A stretch of DNA of 29,771 bases from Alphaproteobacteria bacterium (GTDB taxonomy: Bacteria; Pseudomonadota; Alphaproteobacteria; ATCC43930; CGMCC-115725), in assembly GCA_019237175.1 (NCBI GenBank), contig JAFAHP010000617.1, positions 1 to 29,771 of the forward strand. Reading direction: 5' to 3'. Below the pieces are notes generated by a model that saw only the letters and a list, made by a program, of their open reading frames with translations, searched no databases and was not told where the DNA came from. Positions within the stretch are counted from its first letter, which is position 1. Every line of letters begins with the position of its first letter. Below are positions 7,062 through 15,695 of this stretch, piece by piece. A program made the position numbers and the translations under genes.

Positions 7062-7819
7062 GGGACATCGCGGCCGCCGCCGAGCCGGCCTTTACGGAAG
7101 ATCGGTTGCTCGGCGGTCGCGTCCGTTTGCGCCAGCCGGCTGCGGGCTATCGTACCGCGATCGATCCGGTGTTTCTTGCTGCGGCGGTGCCGGTCGAGCC
7201 GGATCAGGTGGTGCTTGATGTCGGCTGCGGCGCCGGTGCGGCGATGTTGTGCCTGGCCGCGCGCGTGCCGCACTGCCGTATCGTCGGGCTCGAAATGCAG
7301 CGCGATCTGGTGCGGCTCGCCGGAGATAATGCAATCCTGAACGGGATGGAAGCGCGCGTTTCGGTTATGATCGGCGATCTGCTGCGCCCGCCGCCGCGGC
7401 TGTCGCCCGGCGCTTTTGATCATGTCATGGCGAACCCGCCGTACAACGAACGCGGGCGCACCGTCGCCGCTGCTGTGCCCAACAAGACCGATTCGACCGT
7501 CCATGGCGATGCTGATCTGGCCGCATGGGTGCGGTTTGTATTGGCGATGGTGCGGCCAAAGGGCACAGTGACGTTTATCCATCGAGCCGACCGCATCGAT
7601 GTACTGATGGCAGAGATCGCCGGCCGCGCTGGCGAGGTCGTTGTCTATCCGTTATGGGCCGGCGAGGACAGGGCGGCGAGCCGCGTTCTGGTGCGCGCGC
7701 GCAAGCATATCGCCGCACCGGCGCGTCTCGCCCGTGGACTGGTGCTGCACCTGTCCGATGGCCGGCTGACCCATGCCGCCGAGAGTATCTTGCGCGAGGG
7801 CAAGGGTCTCGACCTGTGA
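7058..7819 (+). CDS. TrmN6-like SAM-dependent N6-adenine methyltransferase
   Basis: A class I methyltransferase of 253 aa. Motif I is VLDVGCGAG (52-60), binding S-adenosylmethionine, and the catalytic NPPY is at 126-129, the signature of enzymes methylating exocyclic amino groups of adenine. The N-terminal G-x-R-L-R-Q-P-x-x-G-Y-R-x-x-x-D-x-x-x-L block (19-40) is characteristic of the TrmN6/YfiC group, which modifies A37 of tRNA-Val1 in E. coli. The GTG start at 7058 overlaps the DUF2007 stop. Substrate is inferred from the family; ribosomal RNA or another tRNA remains possible. Confidence 0.85.
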   Translation: MRDIAAAAEPAFTEDRLLGGRVRLRQPAAGYRTAIDPVFLAAAVPVEPDQVVLDVGCGAGAAMLCLAARVPHCRIVGLEMQRDLVRLAGDNAILNGMEARVSVMIGDLLRPPPRLSPGAFDHVMANPPYNERGRTVAAAVPNKTDSTVHGDADLAAWVRFVLAMVRPKGTVTFIHRADRIDVLMAEIAGRAGEVVVYPLWAGEDRAASRVLVRARKHIAAPARLARGLVLHLSDGRLTHAAESILREGKGLDL

Positions 7820-7876
7820 TTGTGAGATCGTACGGCGCGGTGGTCTAACACCCCGGTCCACCCTATCTAACGCGCC

Positions 7877-8719
7877 ATGGCGATCCGCGATCATCTTGAT
7901 GTCGAGCGGCTGTGGCGGCGTGGCCCCGTGGTATCGGTGCTGCGCTTCGAGGGCGTCATTCTGCCGCGGGCGCGACGAAACGCGATCTCGCTGGCGAGCC
8001 ATGCGGCGGCAATCGAACGGGCGTTTCGCATCCCAGGTCTGGTGGCAGTGGCGATTGTGATCAACTCGCCCGGCGGGGCGCCCGTGCAATCGGCATTGCT
8101 TTATCGCCGGATCCGGCAGCTTGCCGAGGAGAAGAACCTTCCGGTGATCGCTTTCGCCGAGGATGTCGCTGCCTCGGGCGGTTACTGGCTGGCCCTCGCC
8201 GGCGACGAGATTTTTGGGGAAGAGACCTCGCTCCTGGGTTCGATCGGCGTCATCAGCGGTGGTTTTGGCCTGCACGAATTGATCAACCGATTCGGCATCG
8301 AGCGCCGGCTCTATACCGCTGGCACCCACAAATCCTTGCTCGATCCCTTTCTTCCGATAAACCCGGGGGATGTCGAGAGACTGAGTGCGCTGCAGCAGGA
8401 CATCCATCGCGCCTTCAAGGATCATGTGCGCCGCCGTCGTGCCGGCAAGATCGACGCCGGTGATGAGAGTTTGTTCGATGGCGATGTGCTGACCGGCAGT
8501 ATGGCGGCGCAGCGCGGGTTGATCGACGGCATCGGTGAGGTGCGCACCGTAATGCGCGCCCGCTATGGGGAGAATGTACGCCTCCGCATGATCCCGATAG
8601 CGCGCCGCCGGCCGTTCTGGTCACGGCTGCCTTTTGTTGCCCCCGACCCGGCGGAGATCGTCGCCGAGCTTAGTGATTGGTTCGAAGCGCGCCTCTTATG
8701 GGACCGTTTTGGGCTGTGA
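7877..8719 (+). CDS. S49-family serine peptidase (SppA/SohB-like)
   Basis: A 280-aa ClpP-fold peptidase of family S49. The nucleophile is Ser100 in DVAASGGYW and the general base is Lys152 in AGTHKSLLDPF, giving the Ser-Lys dyad of SppA. INSPGG (63-67) forms the oxyanion region. Unlike SppA and SohB of E. coli there is no N-terminal membrane anchor: the chain starts with MAIRDHLDVERLWRRGP and enters the catalytic fold at about residue 18. It may therefore act in the cytoplasm or bind the membrane peripherally. It is the usual neighbour upstream of glyQ in Rhodospirillales-type genomes. Confidence 0.85.
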   Translation: MAIRDHLDVERLWRRGPVVSVLRFEGVILPRARRNAISLASHAAAIERAFRIPGLVAVAIVINSPGGAPVQSALLYRRIRQLAEEKNLPVIAFAEDVAASGGYWLALAGDEIFGEETSLLGSIGVISGGFGLHELINRFGIERRLYTAGTHKSLLDPFLPINPGDVERLSALQQDIHRAFKDHVRRRRAGKIDAGDESLFDGDVLTGSMAAQRGLIDGIGEVRTVMRARYGENVRLRMIPIARRRPFWSRLPFVAPDPAEIVAELSDWFEARLLWDRFGL

Positions 8720-8820
8720 GAGCGTAAAGCAACCTTCGTTGCCGATCGTGGCCAATTCCGCGTCAGCACACAATCAAGATAAAAGGATATCAACAAATTC
8801 TTCAGAAGCGATGGCATTTC

Positions 8821-8858
8821 TTGACCTTTCTTGACGCCGTCCGGTAAACCTCGGTAAT
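8821..8858 (+). promoter_or_regulatory. Candidate promoter upstream of the microprotein and glyQ
   Basis: Two TTGAC boxes, TTGACC (8821-8826) and TTGACG (8831-8836), precede GGTAAA (8843-8848) and GGTAAT (8853-8858) at 16-nt spacing each. The -10 matches are weak. If used, the transcript would start very close to the microprotein ATG and could be leaderless. The region 8720-8856 contains no gene. Confidence 0.3.
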
Positions 8859-8979
8859 GTTCGAATTTTCAAAAATAATGTTTTTGATAGCCGTACTCGG
8901 CGCGATGCGGATCGTGCGCAGTTGGCTGGACGGTCAGCCGCGCACGGGCGGTGCTGAGACGGCGGTACGAGGAAATTGA
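8857..8979 (+). CDS. Small single-pass membrane protein (40 aa)
   Basis: An ORF too short for ordinary gene calling. The product begins MFEFSKIMFLIAVLGAMRIV, a single hydrophobic helix, followed by a basic, polar tail (R, R, D, R, R) ending GGAETAVRGN. The stop TGA (8977-8979) is only 2 nt before the glyQ start, and the glyQ ribosome site GAGGA lies inside this frame, so it is placed for translational coupling. Similar tiny membrane ORFs occur between S49 peptidase and glyQ in related genomes, as far as I recall; this should be verified. No function is known to me. There is no clear ribosome site before the ATG. Confidence 0.55.
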   Translation: MFEFSKIMFLIAVLGAMRIVRSWLDGQPRTGGAETAVRGN

Positions 8980-8981
8980 CC

Positions 8982-9857
8982 ATGAGCTTTCAATCGCTGA
9001 TCGCCGATCTACAGAATTTCTGGGCGCATCAGGGGTGTGTGATCTTGCAACCTTATGACGTCGAGGTCGGTGCCGGGACCTTTCACCCGGCGACGGCGTT
9101 GCGCGCGCTCGGGCCGGACCCGTGGCGCGCCGCCTATGTCCAGCCGTCACGCCGGCCGACCGACGGCCGCTATGGTGAGAACCCCAATCGGTTACAGCAT
9201 TATTATCAGCTCCAGGTGATACTGAAGCCGGCCCCTGCCGACAGCCAGGAACTTTATCTGGCGAGCCTCGCCGCCCTCGGCATCGATGCGCGCGGCCACG
9301 ACATCCGCTTTGTCGAGGACGATTGGGAGAGTCCGACGTTGGGTGCCTGGGGCCTGGGCTGGGAGGTTTGGCTCGACGGTATGGAAGTCAGTCAGTTCAC
9401 CTATTTTCAGCAGGTCGGCGGCATTGAATGCGATCCGGTCTCCACCGAACTCACCTATGGTCTCGAACGTTTGGCGATGTATGTGCAGGGCGTCGAGAGC
9501 GTGTTCGACCTCGATTACAACGGCGTCCCAGGTTCGGGTCAGATCACCTATGGTGATGTATTTAAACGCGGCGAGCGCGAGTTCTCGGCGTTCAATTTTG
9601 AGCTGGCTGACACGGCGCTGCTGATCCGCCATTTCGCGGATGCCGAGCGTGAATGCCGTGCCGTACTCGGCCGCGGCCTGGCTTTACCGGCTTACGATCA
9701 GTGCCTGAAGGCGAGCCATTTATTCAATATGCTCGATGCGCGCGGCGTGCTCAGCGTGACCGAACGTGCGGCCTATATTCTGCGCGTTCGCGAACTCGCC
9801 AAGGGCTGCTGCGAAACTTGGCTCGGCGACCGGGAAGCCGGAGGCGAACCGAAATGA
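8982..9857 (+). CDS. glyQ: Glycyl-tRNA synthetase alpha subunit
   Basis: Catalytic subunit of the bacterial alpha2beta2 glycyl-tRNA synthetase, which charges tRNA-Gly with glycine. The 291-aa product shows the highly conserved SFQSLIADLQNFWAHQGC start, GAGTFHPAT, YVQPSRRPTDGRYGENPNRLQ (class II motif 2 region) and the TYGLERLAMYVQGV segment. ATG 8982 is chosen over the in-frame TTG at 8976, since it matches the family N-terminus and has GAGGA eight nt upstream. The partner subunit follows after a 235-nt spacer. Confidence 0.97.
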   Translation: MSFQSLIADLQNFWAHQGCVILQPYDVEVGAGTFHPATALRALGPDPWRAAYVQPSRRPTDGRYGENPNRLQHYYQLQVILKPAPADSQELYLASLAALGIDARGHDIRFVEDDWESPTLGAWGLGWEVWLDGMEVSQFTYFQQVGGIECDPVSTELTYGLERLAMYVQGVESVFDLDYNGVPGSGQITYGDVFKRGEREFSAFNFELADTALLIRHFADAERECRAVLGRGLALPAYDQCLKASHLFNMLDARGVLSVTERAAYILRVRELAKGCCETWLGDREAGGEPK

Positions 9858-10092
9858 GGCGCGTGGCCCCGGTCCTTCGCATCGCGTCGCCTACGGATGA
9901 TCGCGACACTTTCCAAGCTTTACCGGCGAAAACCGCCCCCGGCCCGCGGGCTATGCGACCGATCGCCGGTCGCTGGCGTAACCCGGGGGGACGGCCCGTC
10001 GGTATCTTGACCCGGGGACACTTCGGCGCTGGGTCCCGCCGTTCGCCGGGACAGCAGGAGGGTAATACAACGGGCGCCGAGGCCAGCCTCGG
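9858..10092. other. glyQ-glyS spacer with hairpin repeat
   Basis: An unusually long gap for this subunit pair. It has no convincing gene. A GC-rich hairpin, GTCCCG (10033-10038) with CGGGAC (10047-10052), sits among other imperfect complementary stretches, as in interspersed palindromic repeats of Alphaproteobacteria. It could attenuate or process the message between the two subunit genes, but no T-run follows. Confidence 0.4.
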
Positions 10093-12318
10093 ATGACGTC
10101 GGATCACGATCCCAACGGTGCAGGCCGCGGCGAATTGCTGCTTGAGGTGCTTTCGGAAGAAATCCCGGCGCGGATGCAGCGGCGCGCGATCGGGAATCTG
10201 ACCGAGCTGCTTCGCGACAAGCTCGCGGCGGCCGAGATCGCTCCTGCCGCCATTCATGGCTATGTGACGCCCCGGCGCCTCGTCGTGGTCGCCGAGGGCA
10301 TCCCTGCGGCTCAGCCCGATCGCACCGAGGAACGGCGCGGCCCGCGGGTTGGTGCGCCGCAAGCCGCGATCAACGGTTTTCTGGGATCCGCAGGAGTAGC
10401 CTCGGTCGAGGAGTGCGAGATCCGCGACACCGGTCGCGGCGCATTCTATTTTGCTATCGTTAGGCGGCCGGGCCGGCCCTCGGCCGAAGTGCTGCCGGAG
10501 CTGGTGAAGGGCACGATCGACGAATTGCCATGGCCGAAATCGATGCGCTGGCCGGGTGCGGCAATGCGCTGGGTCCGGCCCTTGACCTCGATCATCTGCC
10601 TCTACGACGGCGAAAGTCTACCGCTGGCGATCGACGGGATCCCGATCGGGCGGTCGAGTCGCGGGCACCGGTTTTTGTCACCGGGCGAATTTTGCGTTGC
10701 CGGTGCCGACGAATATCTCGAAAAGCTGCAACACGCCTATGTAATCCTCGACCCGGACCGGCGGCGGGAGTTAATTCGCGCCGATCTCGACCGTCGTGCA
10801 GCCGAACTGGGGCTGAGGGTCACACCCGATCCCGGGTTGCTCGATGAGGTCACCGGCCTTGCCGAATTCCCGGTTGTACTGGCGGGGGCGATCGATCCTG
10901 ATTTCATGACGCTGCCGCCGGAAGTGCTGCAGACGGCGATGCGCACCCATCAGAAATATTTTTCCTGTGTCGATCACGACGGCCGAGCCGCGCCACACTT
11001 CCTGTTTGTCGCCAACAACCTTGCCGAGGATGGCGGCAAGGCCATCGCCGCCGGCAATGAGCGCGTATTGCGCGCGCGGCTCGCCGACGCCCGCTTTTTT
11101 TGGGACCAGGACCGCAAGGTGCCGCTCGCGCGCCGGGTGACCGCGCTCAAGCAGCGGGTTTATCACGACAAACTCGGCAGCGTGTACGACAAGGTCTGTC
11201 GAATGGAGGCGCTTGCAGCCTTTCTTGTGGAGGACATCCGCTTTCCCTACCACTCCCTCGTCACCTCGGCCGAAGCGGGGGTCCAGGGCAACCGCTCCGA
11301 CCCCGCTGCCTTTCGCGGGAATGACGAGCATGAGGATAAAGGGGAATTAGGAAAGCTGGCCGACCGCGCCGCGCATCTCGCGAAAGCGGATCTGTCGACC
11401 GGCATGGTCGGCGAGTTTCCCGAATTGCAGGGGGTGATCGGGCGCTACTATGCCCTCGCGGACGGCGAGGACCCGCGCGTCGCCGAGGCGATTGCCGAAC
11501 ACTATAAGCCGGTAGGACCAAAAGACATCTGCCCCAGCGCGCCGGCGAGTGTAATCGTCGCGCTGACCGACAAAATCGATACTCTCACGACCTTCTTCGC
11601 GATCGGTGAAAAGCCGACCGGATCCCGCGATCCGTATGCGCTGCGCAGGGCGGCACTGGGGATAATTCGCGTTATTCTTGAGGATGGTCTGCGAATTTCA
11701 CTGAAGTCGGCTTTCACAAAGGCTGCCGAAGTGTTTTACCTGCAGCAAGGTGTATCGCATTGGCAGGAGCGCGTCCCGCCTCTATACGCCGAGCTTATGA
11801 GCTTCGTGATCGAGCGGCTGAAAGTACATTTACGTGAGGAGGGCGTTCGCCACGACCTTATCGCCGCCGGTTTCGCGCAAGCGGGGACCGCCGAGAGCGA
11901 CATCGTGCATTTGCTCTCGCGCGTGGCGGCGCTGCAAACCTTTCTCGATACAGGTGATGGTGCGAGCCTTTTAATCGCTTATCGGCGTGCGTCAAATATC
12001 GTGGCTATCGAGGATCGCAAAGAGGGGTTTGCGCGCAGCAGCGATGTCGATCCATCGCAGTTGCGCGAAGCCGGGGAACAAGCGCTCGCCATCAGGCTTG
12101 ACCATGTCGGCAGCCTTGCGGGCGTGCTGATAGCGAACGAAAGGTTTGAAGAGGCGATGGCGGAACTGGCTCGGCTTCGTCCATCGGTTGATGAATTTTT
12201 TGACAAAGTCACCGTTAACACCGATGACGCAAATTTGCGCGAGAACCGACTTCGCCTGTTGGCCCGGATTCGCGACACAATGAACCGGATCGCCGATTTC
12301 TCGCAGATCGAAGGGTGA
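10093..12318 (+). CDS. glyS: Glycyl-tRNA synthetase beta subunit with an inserted repeat
   Basis: The beta subunit of the alpha2beta2 enzyme, supplying tRNA recognition and HD/anticodon-binding regions. Recognisable blocks include LLLEVLSEEIPARMQ near the start, TPRRLVV, LPWPKSMRW, RTHQKYF, LAKADLSTGMVGEFPELQG and GSRDPYALRRAALG. The 741-aa length exceeds the usual 690-700. The excess is at residues about 388-417, where a palindromic repeat (11259-11326) is translated in frame just before KLADRAAHLAKADL. The ATG at 10093 has no strong ribosome site, and the leader holds hairpins. Function is expected to be intact because the reading frame is open and conserved on both sides. Confidence 0.95.
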   Translation: MTSDHDPNGAGRGELLLEVLSEEIPARMQRRAIGNLTELLRDKLAAAEIAPAAIHGYVTPRRLVVVAEGIPAAQPDRTEERRGPRVGAPQAAINGFLGSAGVASVEECEIRDTGRGAFYFAIVRRPGRPSAEVLPELVKGTIDELPWPKSMRWPGAAMRWVRPLTSIICLYDGESLPLAIDGIPIGRSSRGHRFLSPGEFCVAGADEYLEKLQHAYVILDPDRRRELIRADLDRRAAELGLRVTPDPGLLDEVTGLAEFPVVLAGAIDPDFMTLPPEVLQTAMRTHQKYFSCVDHDGRAAPHFLFVANNLAEDGGKAIAAGNERVLRARLADARFFWDQDRKVPLARRVTALKQRVYHDKLGSVYDKVCRMEALAAFLVEDIRFPYHSLVTSAEAGVQGNRSDPAAFRGNDEHEDKGELGKLADRAAHLAKADLSTGMVGEFPELQGVIGRYYALADGEDPRVAEAIAEHYKPVGPKDICPSAPASVIVALTDKIDTLTTFFAIGEKPTGSRDPYALRRAALGIIRVILEDGLRISLKSAFTKAAEVFYLQQGVSHWQERVPPLYAELMSFVIERLKVHLREEGVRHDLIAAGFAQAGTAESDIVHLLSRVAALQTFLDTGDGASLLIAYRRASNIVAIEDRKEGFARSSDVDPSQLREAGEQALAIRLDHVGSLAGVLIANERFEEAMAELARLRPSVDEFFDKVTVNTDDANLRENRLRLLARIRDTMNRIADFSQIEG
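11259..11326 (+). repeat. Palindromic element inside the glyS coding sequence
   Basis: The 68-bp element starts CGTCAC and ends ATGACG. Its arms, 11257-11283 and 11299-11328, are imperfect inverted copies: both outer ends read CTCGTCA and both inner ends read GCGGGG(G)TC. It encodes about 25 residues in the glyS frame (LVTSAEAGVQ onward) that interrupt an otherwise conserved region. The ends resemble those of the elements at 15058-15165, 21073-21134 and 21178-21239. Confidence 0.7.
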
Positions 12319-12325
12319 ACGGCGG

Positions 12326-15007
12326 ATGACGAAATGGGTCCACACATTCGGTCGCGGCGGCGCCGAGGGCCGCGCGGAGATGCGCAACTTGCTGGGCGGC
12401 AAGGGTGCCGGCCTCGCCGAGATGTGCACTCTCGGCTTGCCGGTGCCGCCAGGCTTTACAATTTCAACCGAGGTTTGCACTTGGTTCTACGAAAACGGCA
12501 AGACCTACCCGCCTGACCTCGAAGATCAAGTTGCTACCGGCCTCAAATCGATCGAGCGGGCGCTCGGTGCACGCTTTGGCGATGCCGACAACCCGCTGTT
12601 GGTGTCAGTCCGCTCGGGCGCGCGGGTGTCCATGCCGGGCATGATGGATACCGTGCTCAATCTCGGTCTCAACGATAATTCTGTCGAAGGGCTTAGCCGG
12701 CGTAGCGGTGACGAGCGTTTTGCTTACGATAGCTACCGCCGTTTCATCCAGATGTACGGGCAGGTTGTGCTCGGCATCGAGCATCATCAATTCGAAGACC
12801 TGATCGAAAATCACAAACTCGATACTGGGCTGACCCTCGATACTGAACTGTCGGCTGAAGATTGGAAAATCATCGTCAACGGGTTCAAGGATGTTGTGTT
12901 GCAGGAGCGGGGTCATCCGTTCCCGCAACAGCCGCGCGAGCAATTGTGGGGCGCCATCGGGGCGGTCCTCGGGTCGTGGATGAACCCGCGCGCCGTCACA
13001 TATCGCCGACTACACGAGATCCCGGCGGATTGGGGGACCGCGGTTAATGTCCAGGCGATGGTGTTCGGCAACATGGGCCAGGATTGCGCGACGGGTGTAG
13101 CCTTCACCCGCGATCCTTCAACCGGCAAAAATGAGTTGTATGGCGAGTTTCTGGTCAACGCACAGGGCGAGGACGTCGTGGCCGGCATTCGCACCCCGCA
13201 GCACCTCACCATCGCCGGCAAAGAGGCCAATAAATCCACCTTGCCGGCAATGGAAGAGGTGATGCCTGCCGTGCTCCAGGAGCTTCGCCGCGTCAGGCAG
13301 GTTCTCGAAGACCACTACCGCGACATGCAGGACATCGAGTTTACGGTCCAGCGCGGCAAATTGTGGATGCTGCAAACGCGTTCGGGCAAGCGCACCGCGC
13401 AAGCGGCGTTGAAGATCGCAGTGTCGTTGGTCGAAGAGGGTGTGATCGATCGGCAAGAGGCGGTTCGTCGGATCGAGCCGGCGTCGCTCGACCAGTTGTT
13501 GCACCCCACTCTCGACCCCAGGGCGAAGACCACGATCCTGACCCGTGGTCTGCCGGCGTCGCCGGGTGCGGCCTCGGGGAAGGTCGTTTTTTCAGCCGAA
13601 GAGGCCGAATCGCTGGCGGCCCACGGTGAGGCAGTCATTCTCGCCCGGGTCGAGACCAGTCCCGAAGATATTCACGGCATGCACGCCGCGAAAGGTATCC
13701 TGACGACGCGCGGCGGGATGACCAGTCATGCCGCCGTGGTGGCGCGCGGCATGGGGCGGCCTTGCGTCGCGGGAGCCGGCGATCTGCATATCGACTACAC
13801 AACGCGAAAGATGACCGCGCGTGCGACCCATATCACCGCCGGCGAGGTTATCACCATCGACGGCTCCACCGGTGAGGTCATGTTGGGCGAGGTGCCGACG
13901 ATTCAGCCGAAATTGTCGGGCGATTTTGCCACGCTGATGGGCTGGGCGGATGGGCTGCGGAGGATGAAGGTGCGGGCCAATGCCGAGACCCCGCTCGATG
14001 CCCGCACCGCGCGTCGCTTTGGCGCGGAAGGAATTGGCCTTTGTCGCACCGAGCACATGTTCTTTGAAGCCGATCGCATCGGGCCGATTCGCCGCGTGAT
14101 CATGGCGGACGACGAAAGAGGTCGTCGCGCCGGGCTGGCCGAATTATTACCGATGCAGCGCCAAGATTTTGCCGAACTCTTTCGCATCATGCGCGGCTTG
14201 CCGGTCACGATCCGCTTGCTCGATCCGCCATTCCATGAATTCCTGCCCAAAACCGATGCCGAATTCGAAGAGATGGCGCGGCTGACTGAGCGCAGCGTCG
14301 CCCAGGTTCGGCAGCGCGCTCATGCGTTGATCGAGACAAATCCGATGCTCGGGCATCGCGGTTGCCGACTCGGCATCACCTATCCCGAGATTTACGAAAT
14401 GCAGGCCATGGCGATTTTCGAGGCCGCGGTGCTGGTGACCAAGGAAAACGGCGCTGGGGTCGAGCCCGAAATCATGCTGCCGCTGATCGCGACCAAAAAG
14501 GAACTCGATATCCTCAAGGCGATGATCGACCGCGTCGGTAAGTCGGTAATGGAACATGCCGGCGTCACGGTGCCGTATCTCGTCGGCACGATGATCGAAT
14601 TGCCGCGCGCCGCGCTGCGAGCCGAAGAAATCGCCGCTACCGCCGATTTCTTCAGCTTTGGCACCAACGACTTGACCCAGACCGTGTTCGGCTTGTCACG
14701 CGACGACGCGGCAAGCTTTCTTGGCGCTTATCAGCGGCTCGGCATCTTCGAGCGCGATCCGTTTGTCACGCTTGACCCAGCTGGGGTCGGCGAATTGGTG
14801 CGCATCGCGGTGGAACGCGGCCGCGCCGCCCGGCCGGGCCTCAAACTCGGCATCTGCGGCGAGCATGGCGGTGATCCGGCGTCGATCCGCTTTTGCCAAG
14901 AGGTTGGCCTCGACTATGTGTCCTGCTCGCCCTATCGGGTGCCGATTGCGCGGCTCGCAGTGGCGCAGGCAGCACTGGCCGGCGAGTGCCAGGACGCCAC
15001 GGCTTGA
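12326..15007 (+). CDS. ppdK: Pyruvate, phosphate dikinase
   Basis: Interconverts pyruvate, ATP and phosphate with phosphoenolpyruvate, AMP and diphosphate. The 893-aa protein has the expected order: N-terminal ATP-grasp nucleotide domain (GGKGAGLAEM near the start, SVRSGARVSMPGMMDTVLNLG), central swivelling domain with the phosphorylated His468 in GGMTSHAAVVARG, and C-terminal TIM-barrel with Cys844 in GICGEHGGDP as the catalytic acid/base. The start is 7 nt after glyS, with GGCGG upstream. The glyQ-glyS-ppdK linkage is a common alphaproteobacterial arrangement. Confidence 0.97.
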   Translation: MTKWVHTFGRGGAEGRAEMRNLLGGKGAGLAEMCTLGLPVPPGFTISTEVCTWFYENGKTYPPDLEDQVATGLKSIERALGARFGDADNPLLVSVRSGARVSMPGMMDTVLNLGLNDNSVEGLSRRSGDERFAYDSYRRFIQMYGQVVLGIEHHQFEDLIENHKLDTGLTLDTELSAEDWKIIVNGFKDVVLQERGHPFPQQPREQLWGAIGAVLGSWMNPRAVTYRRLHEIPADWGTAVNVQAMVFGNMGQDCATGVAFTRDPSTGKNELYGEFLVNAQGEDVVAGIRTPQHLTIAGKEANKSTLPAMEEVMPAVLQELRRVRQVLEDHYRDMQDIEFTVQRGKLWMLQTRSGKRTAQAALKIAVSLVEEGVIDRQEAVRRIEPASLDQLLHPTLDPRAKTTILTRGLPASPGAASGKVVFSAEEAESLAAHGEAVILARVETSPEDIHGMHAAKGILTTRGGMTSHAAVVARGMGRPCVAGAGDLHIDYTTRKMTARATHITAGEVITIDGSTGEVMLGEVPTIQPKLSGDFATLMGWADGLRRMKVRANAETPLDARTARRFGAEGIGLCRTEHMFFEADRIGPIRRVIMADDERGRRAGLAELLPMQRQDFAELFRIMRGLPVTIRLLDPPFHEFLPKTDAEFEEMARLTERSVAQVRQRAHALIETNPMLGHRGCRLGITYPEIYEMQAMAIFEAAVLVTKENGAGVEPEIMLPLIATKKELDILKAMIDRVGKSVMEHAGVTVPYLVGTMIELPRAALRAEEIAATADFFSFGTNDLTQTVFGLSRDDAASFLGAYQRLGIFERDPFVTLDPAGVGELVRIAVERGRAARPGLKLGICGEHGGDPASIRFCQEVGLDYVSCSPYRVPIARLAVAQAALAGECQDATA

Positions 15008-15057
15008 GCCGCAAGGGCAAGGCCATTTCCCTCGAGTCGAGACGAATTCCCCGACAT

Positions 15058-15165
15058 CGTCATCCCCGCCCCGGGGCTACGCCAGTGATGGCCCACTGGT
15101 CGAAAACCCGGGGTGTCCCGGAGACCTAGGTTAGGTAGATGGCGGGGACGAGCCCGGCCATGACG
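15058..15165. repeat. Composite palindromic repeat after ppdK
   Basis: About 108 bp running from CGTCATCCCCGCC to GGCGGGGACGAG...CATGACG, so the outer ends are inverted copies. It contains internal stems such as CCAGTG/CACTGG and CCCCGG/CCGGGG. The right end, read on the minus strand, translates to MAGLVPAI, a well-known product of spurious ORFs over these repeats. It lies between ppdK and the next gene and could act in transcript termination or stability. Confidence 0.65.
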
Positions 15166-15176
15166 GGTGAGATGCA

Positions 15177-15659
15177 ATGATGAAACGGCTGAACCTTGGC
15201 GGAAAGTGCTTTAAGCCCGTTGCGACTTACTCCCGTTCTGCGCGGGGCGGAACGTGGGCGCGGACGATGCTGATCGCCGCGGTTCTTGCGTCCGCAGGGT
15301 CGGCGGGTGCTGCCGTTCAAACGCCTCTGCCGCAACTCTTGCCACTGCCGCCGCTGGCTCCCACCCCGACCACGCTGGCGCCGCAACCGCCGCCGATCAA
15401 TCCGGGCTATACAACCGCCCCGCCGGACGGGCTGTCGCCGCTGTTGACCACGCCCGGACCGGTATATCAACTTCCGCGCCAGCCGAGCCCGGCGTATCCT
15501 GCTCCACAGTTGCCCGGTCCGGTCGACCAACAGAAACTGCAGGCCTACCGCAATGATCTGCGCGCGCAGCAATGGCAGCTGCAATCGCAAGGCCTTCTTT
15601 CTAATACCGCGCCCGGTCGCGAAATCCTGCAGCAATTGAACGCGCCAGACACGCAATAA
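15177..15659 (+). CDS. Small exported proline-rich protein
   Basis: Unrecognised family. The 160-aa product has a basic N-terminus, a hydrophobic segment MLIAAVLASAGSAGAA (about 31-46) with a typical signal cleavage pattern, then a long Pro/Gln/Leu-rich region (about 47-115) and a charged, glutamine-rich helical end (116-160). This architecture suggests a periplasmic or envelope-associated protein with a disordered linker. The start could be either of two adjacent ATGs (15177 or 15180); a start at the internal Met31 would leave the signal without its basic region. It begins 12 nt after a palindromic repeat. Confidence 0.6.
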   Translation: MMKRLNLGGKCFKPVATYSRSARGGTWARTMLIAAVLASAGSAGAAVQTPLPQLLPLPPLAPTPTTLAPQPPPINPGYTTAPPDGLSPLLTTPGPVYQLPRQPSPAYPAPQLPGPVDQQKLQAYRNDLRAQQWQLQSQGLLSNTAPGREILQQLNAPDTQ

Positions 15660-15695
15660 CGGTCAGATCGGACCACAGAAGCCGGCCCAACACAG

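Noticed and set aside
15126..15656. Minus-strand 176-codon frame ending in MAGLVPAI-type sequence
   Set aside because: Read-through of the repeat at 15058-15165 and antisense of the proline-rich exported protein.
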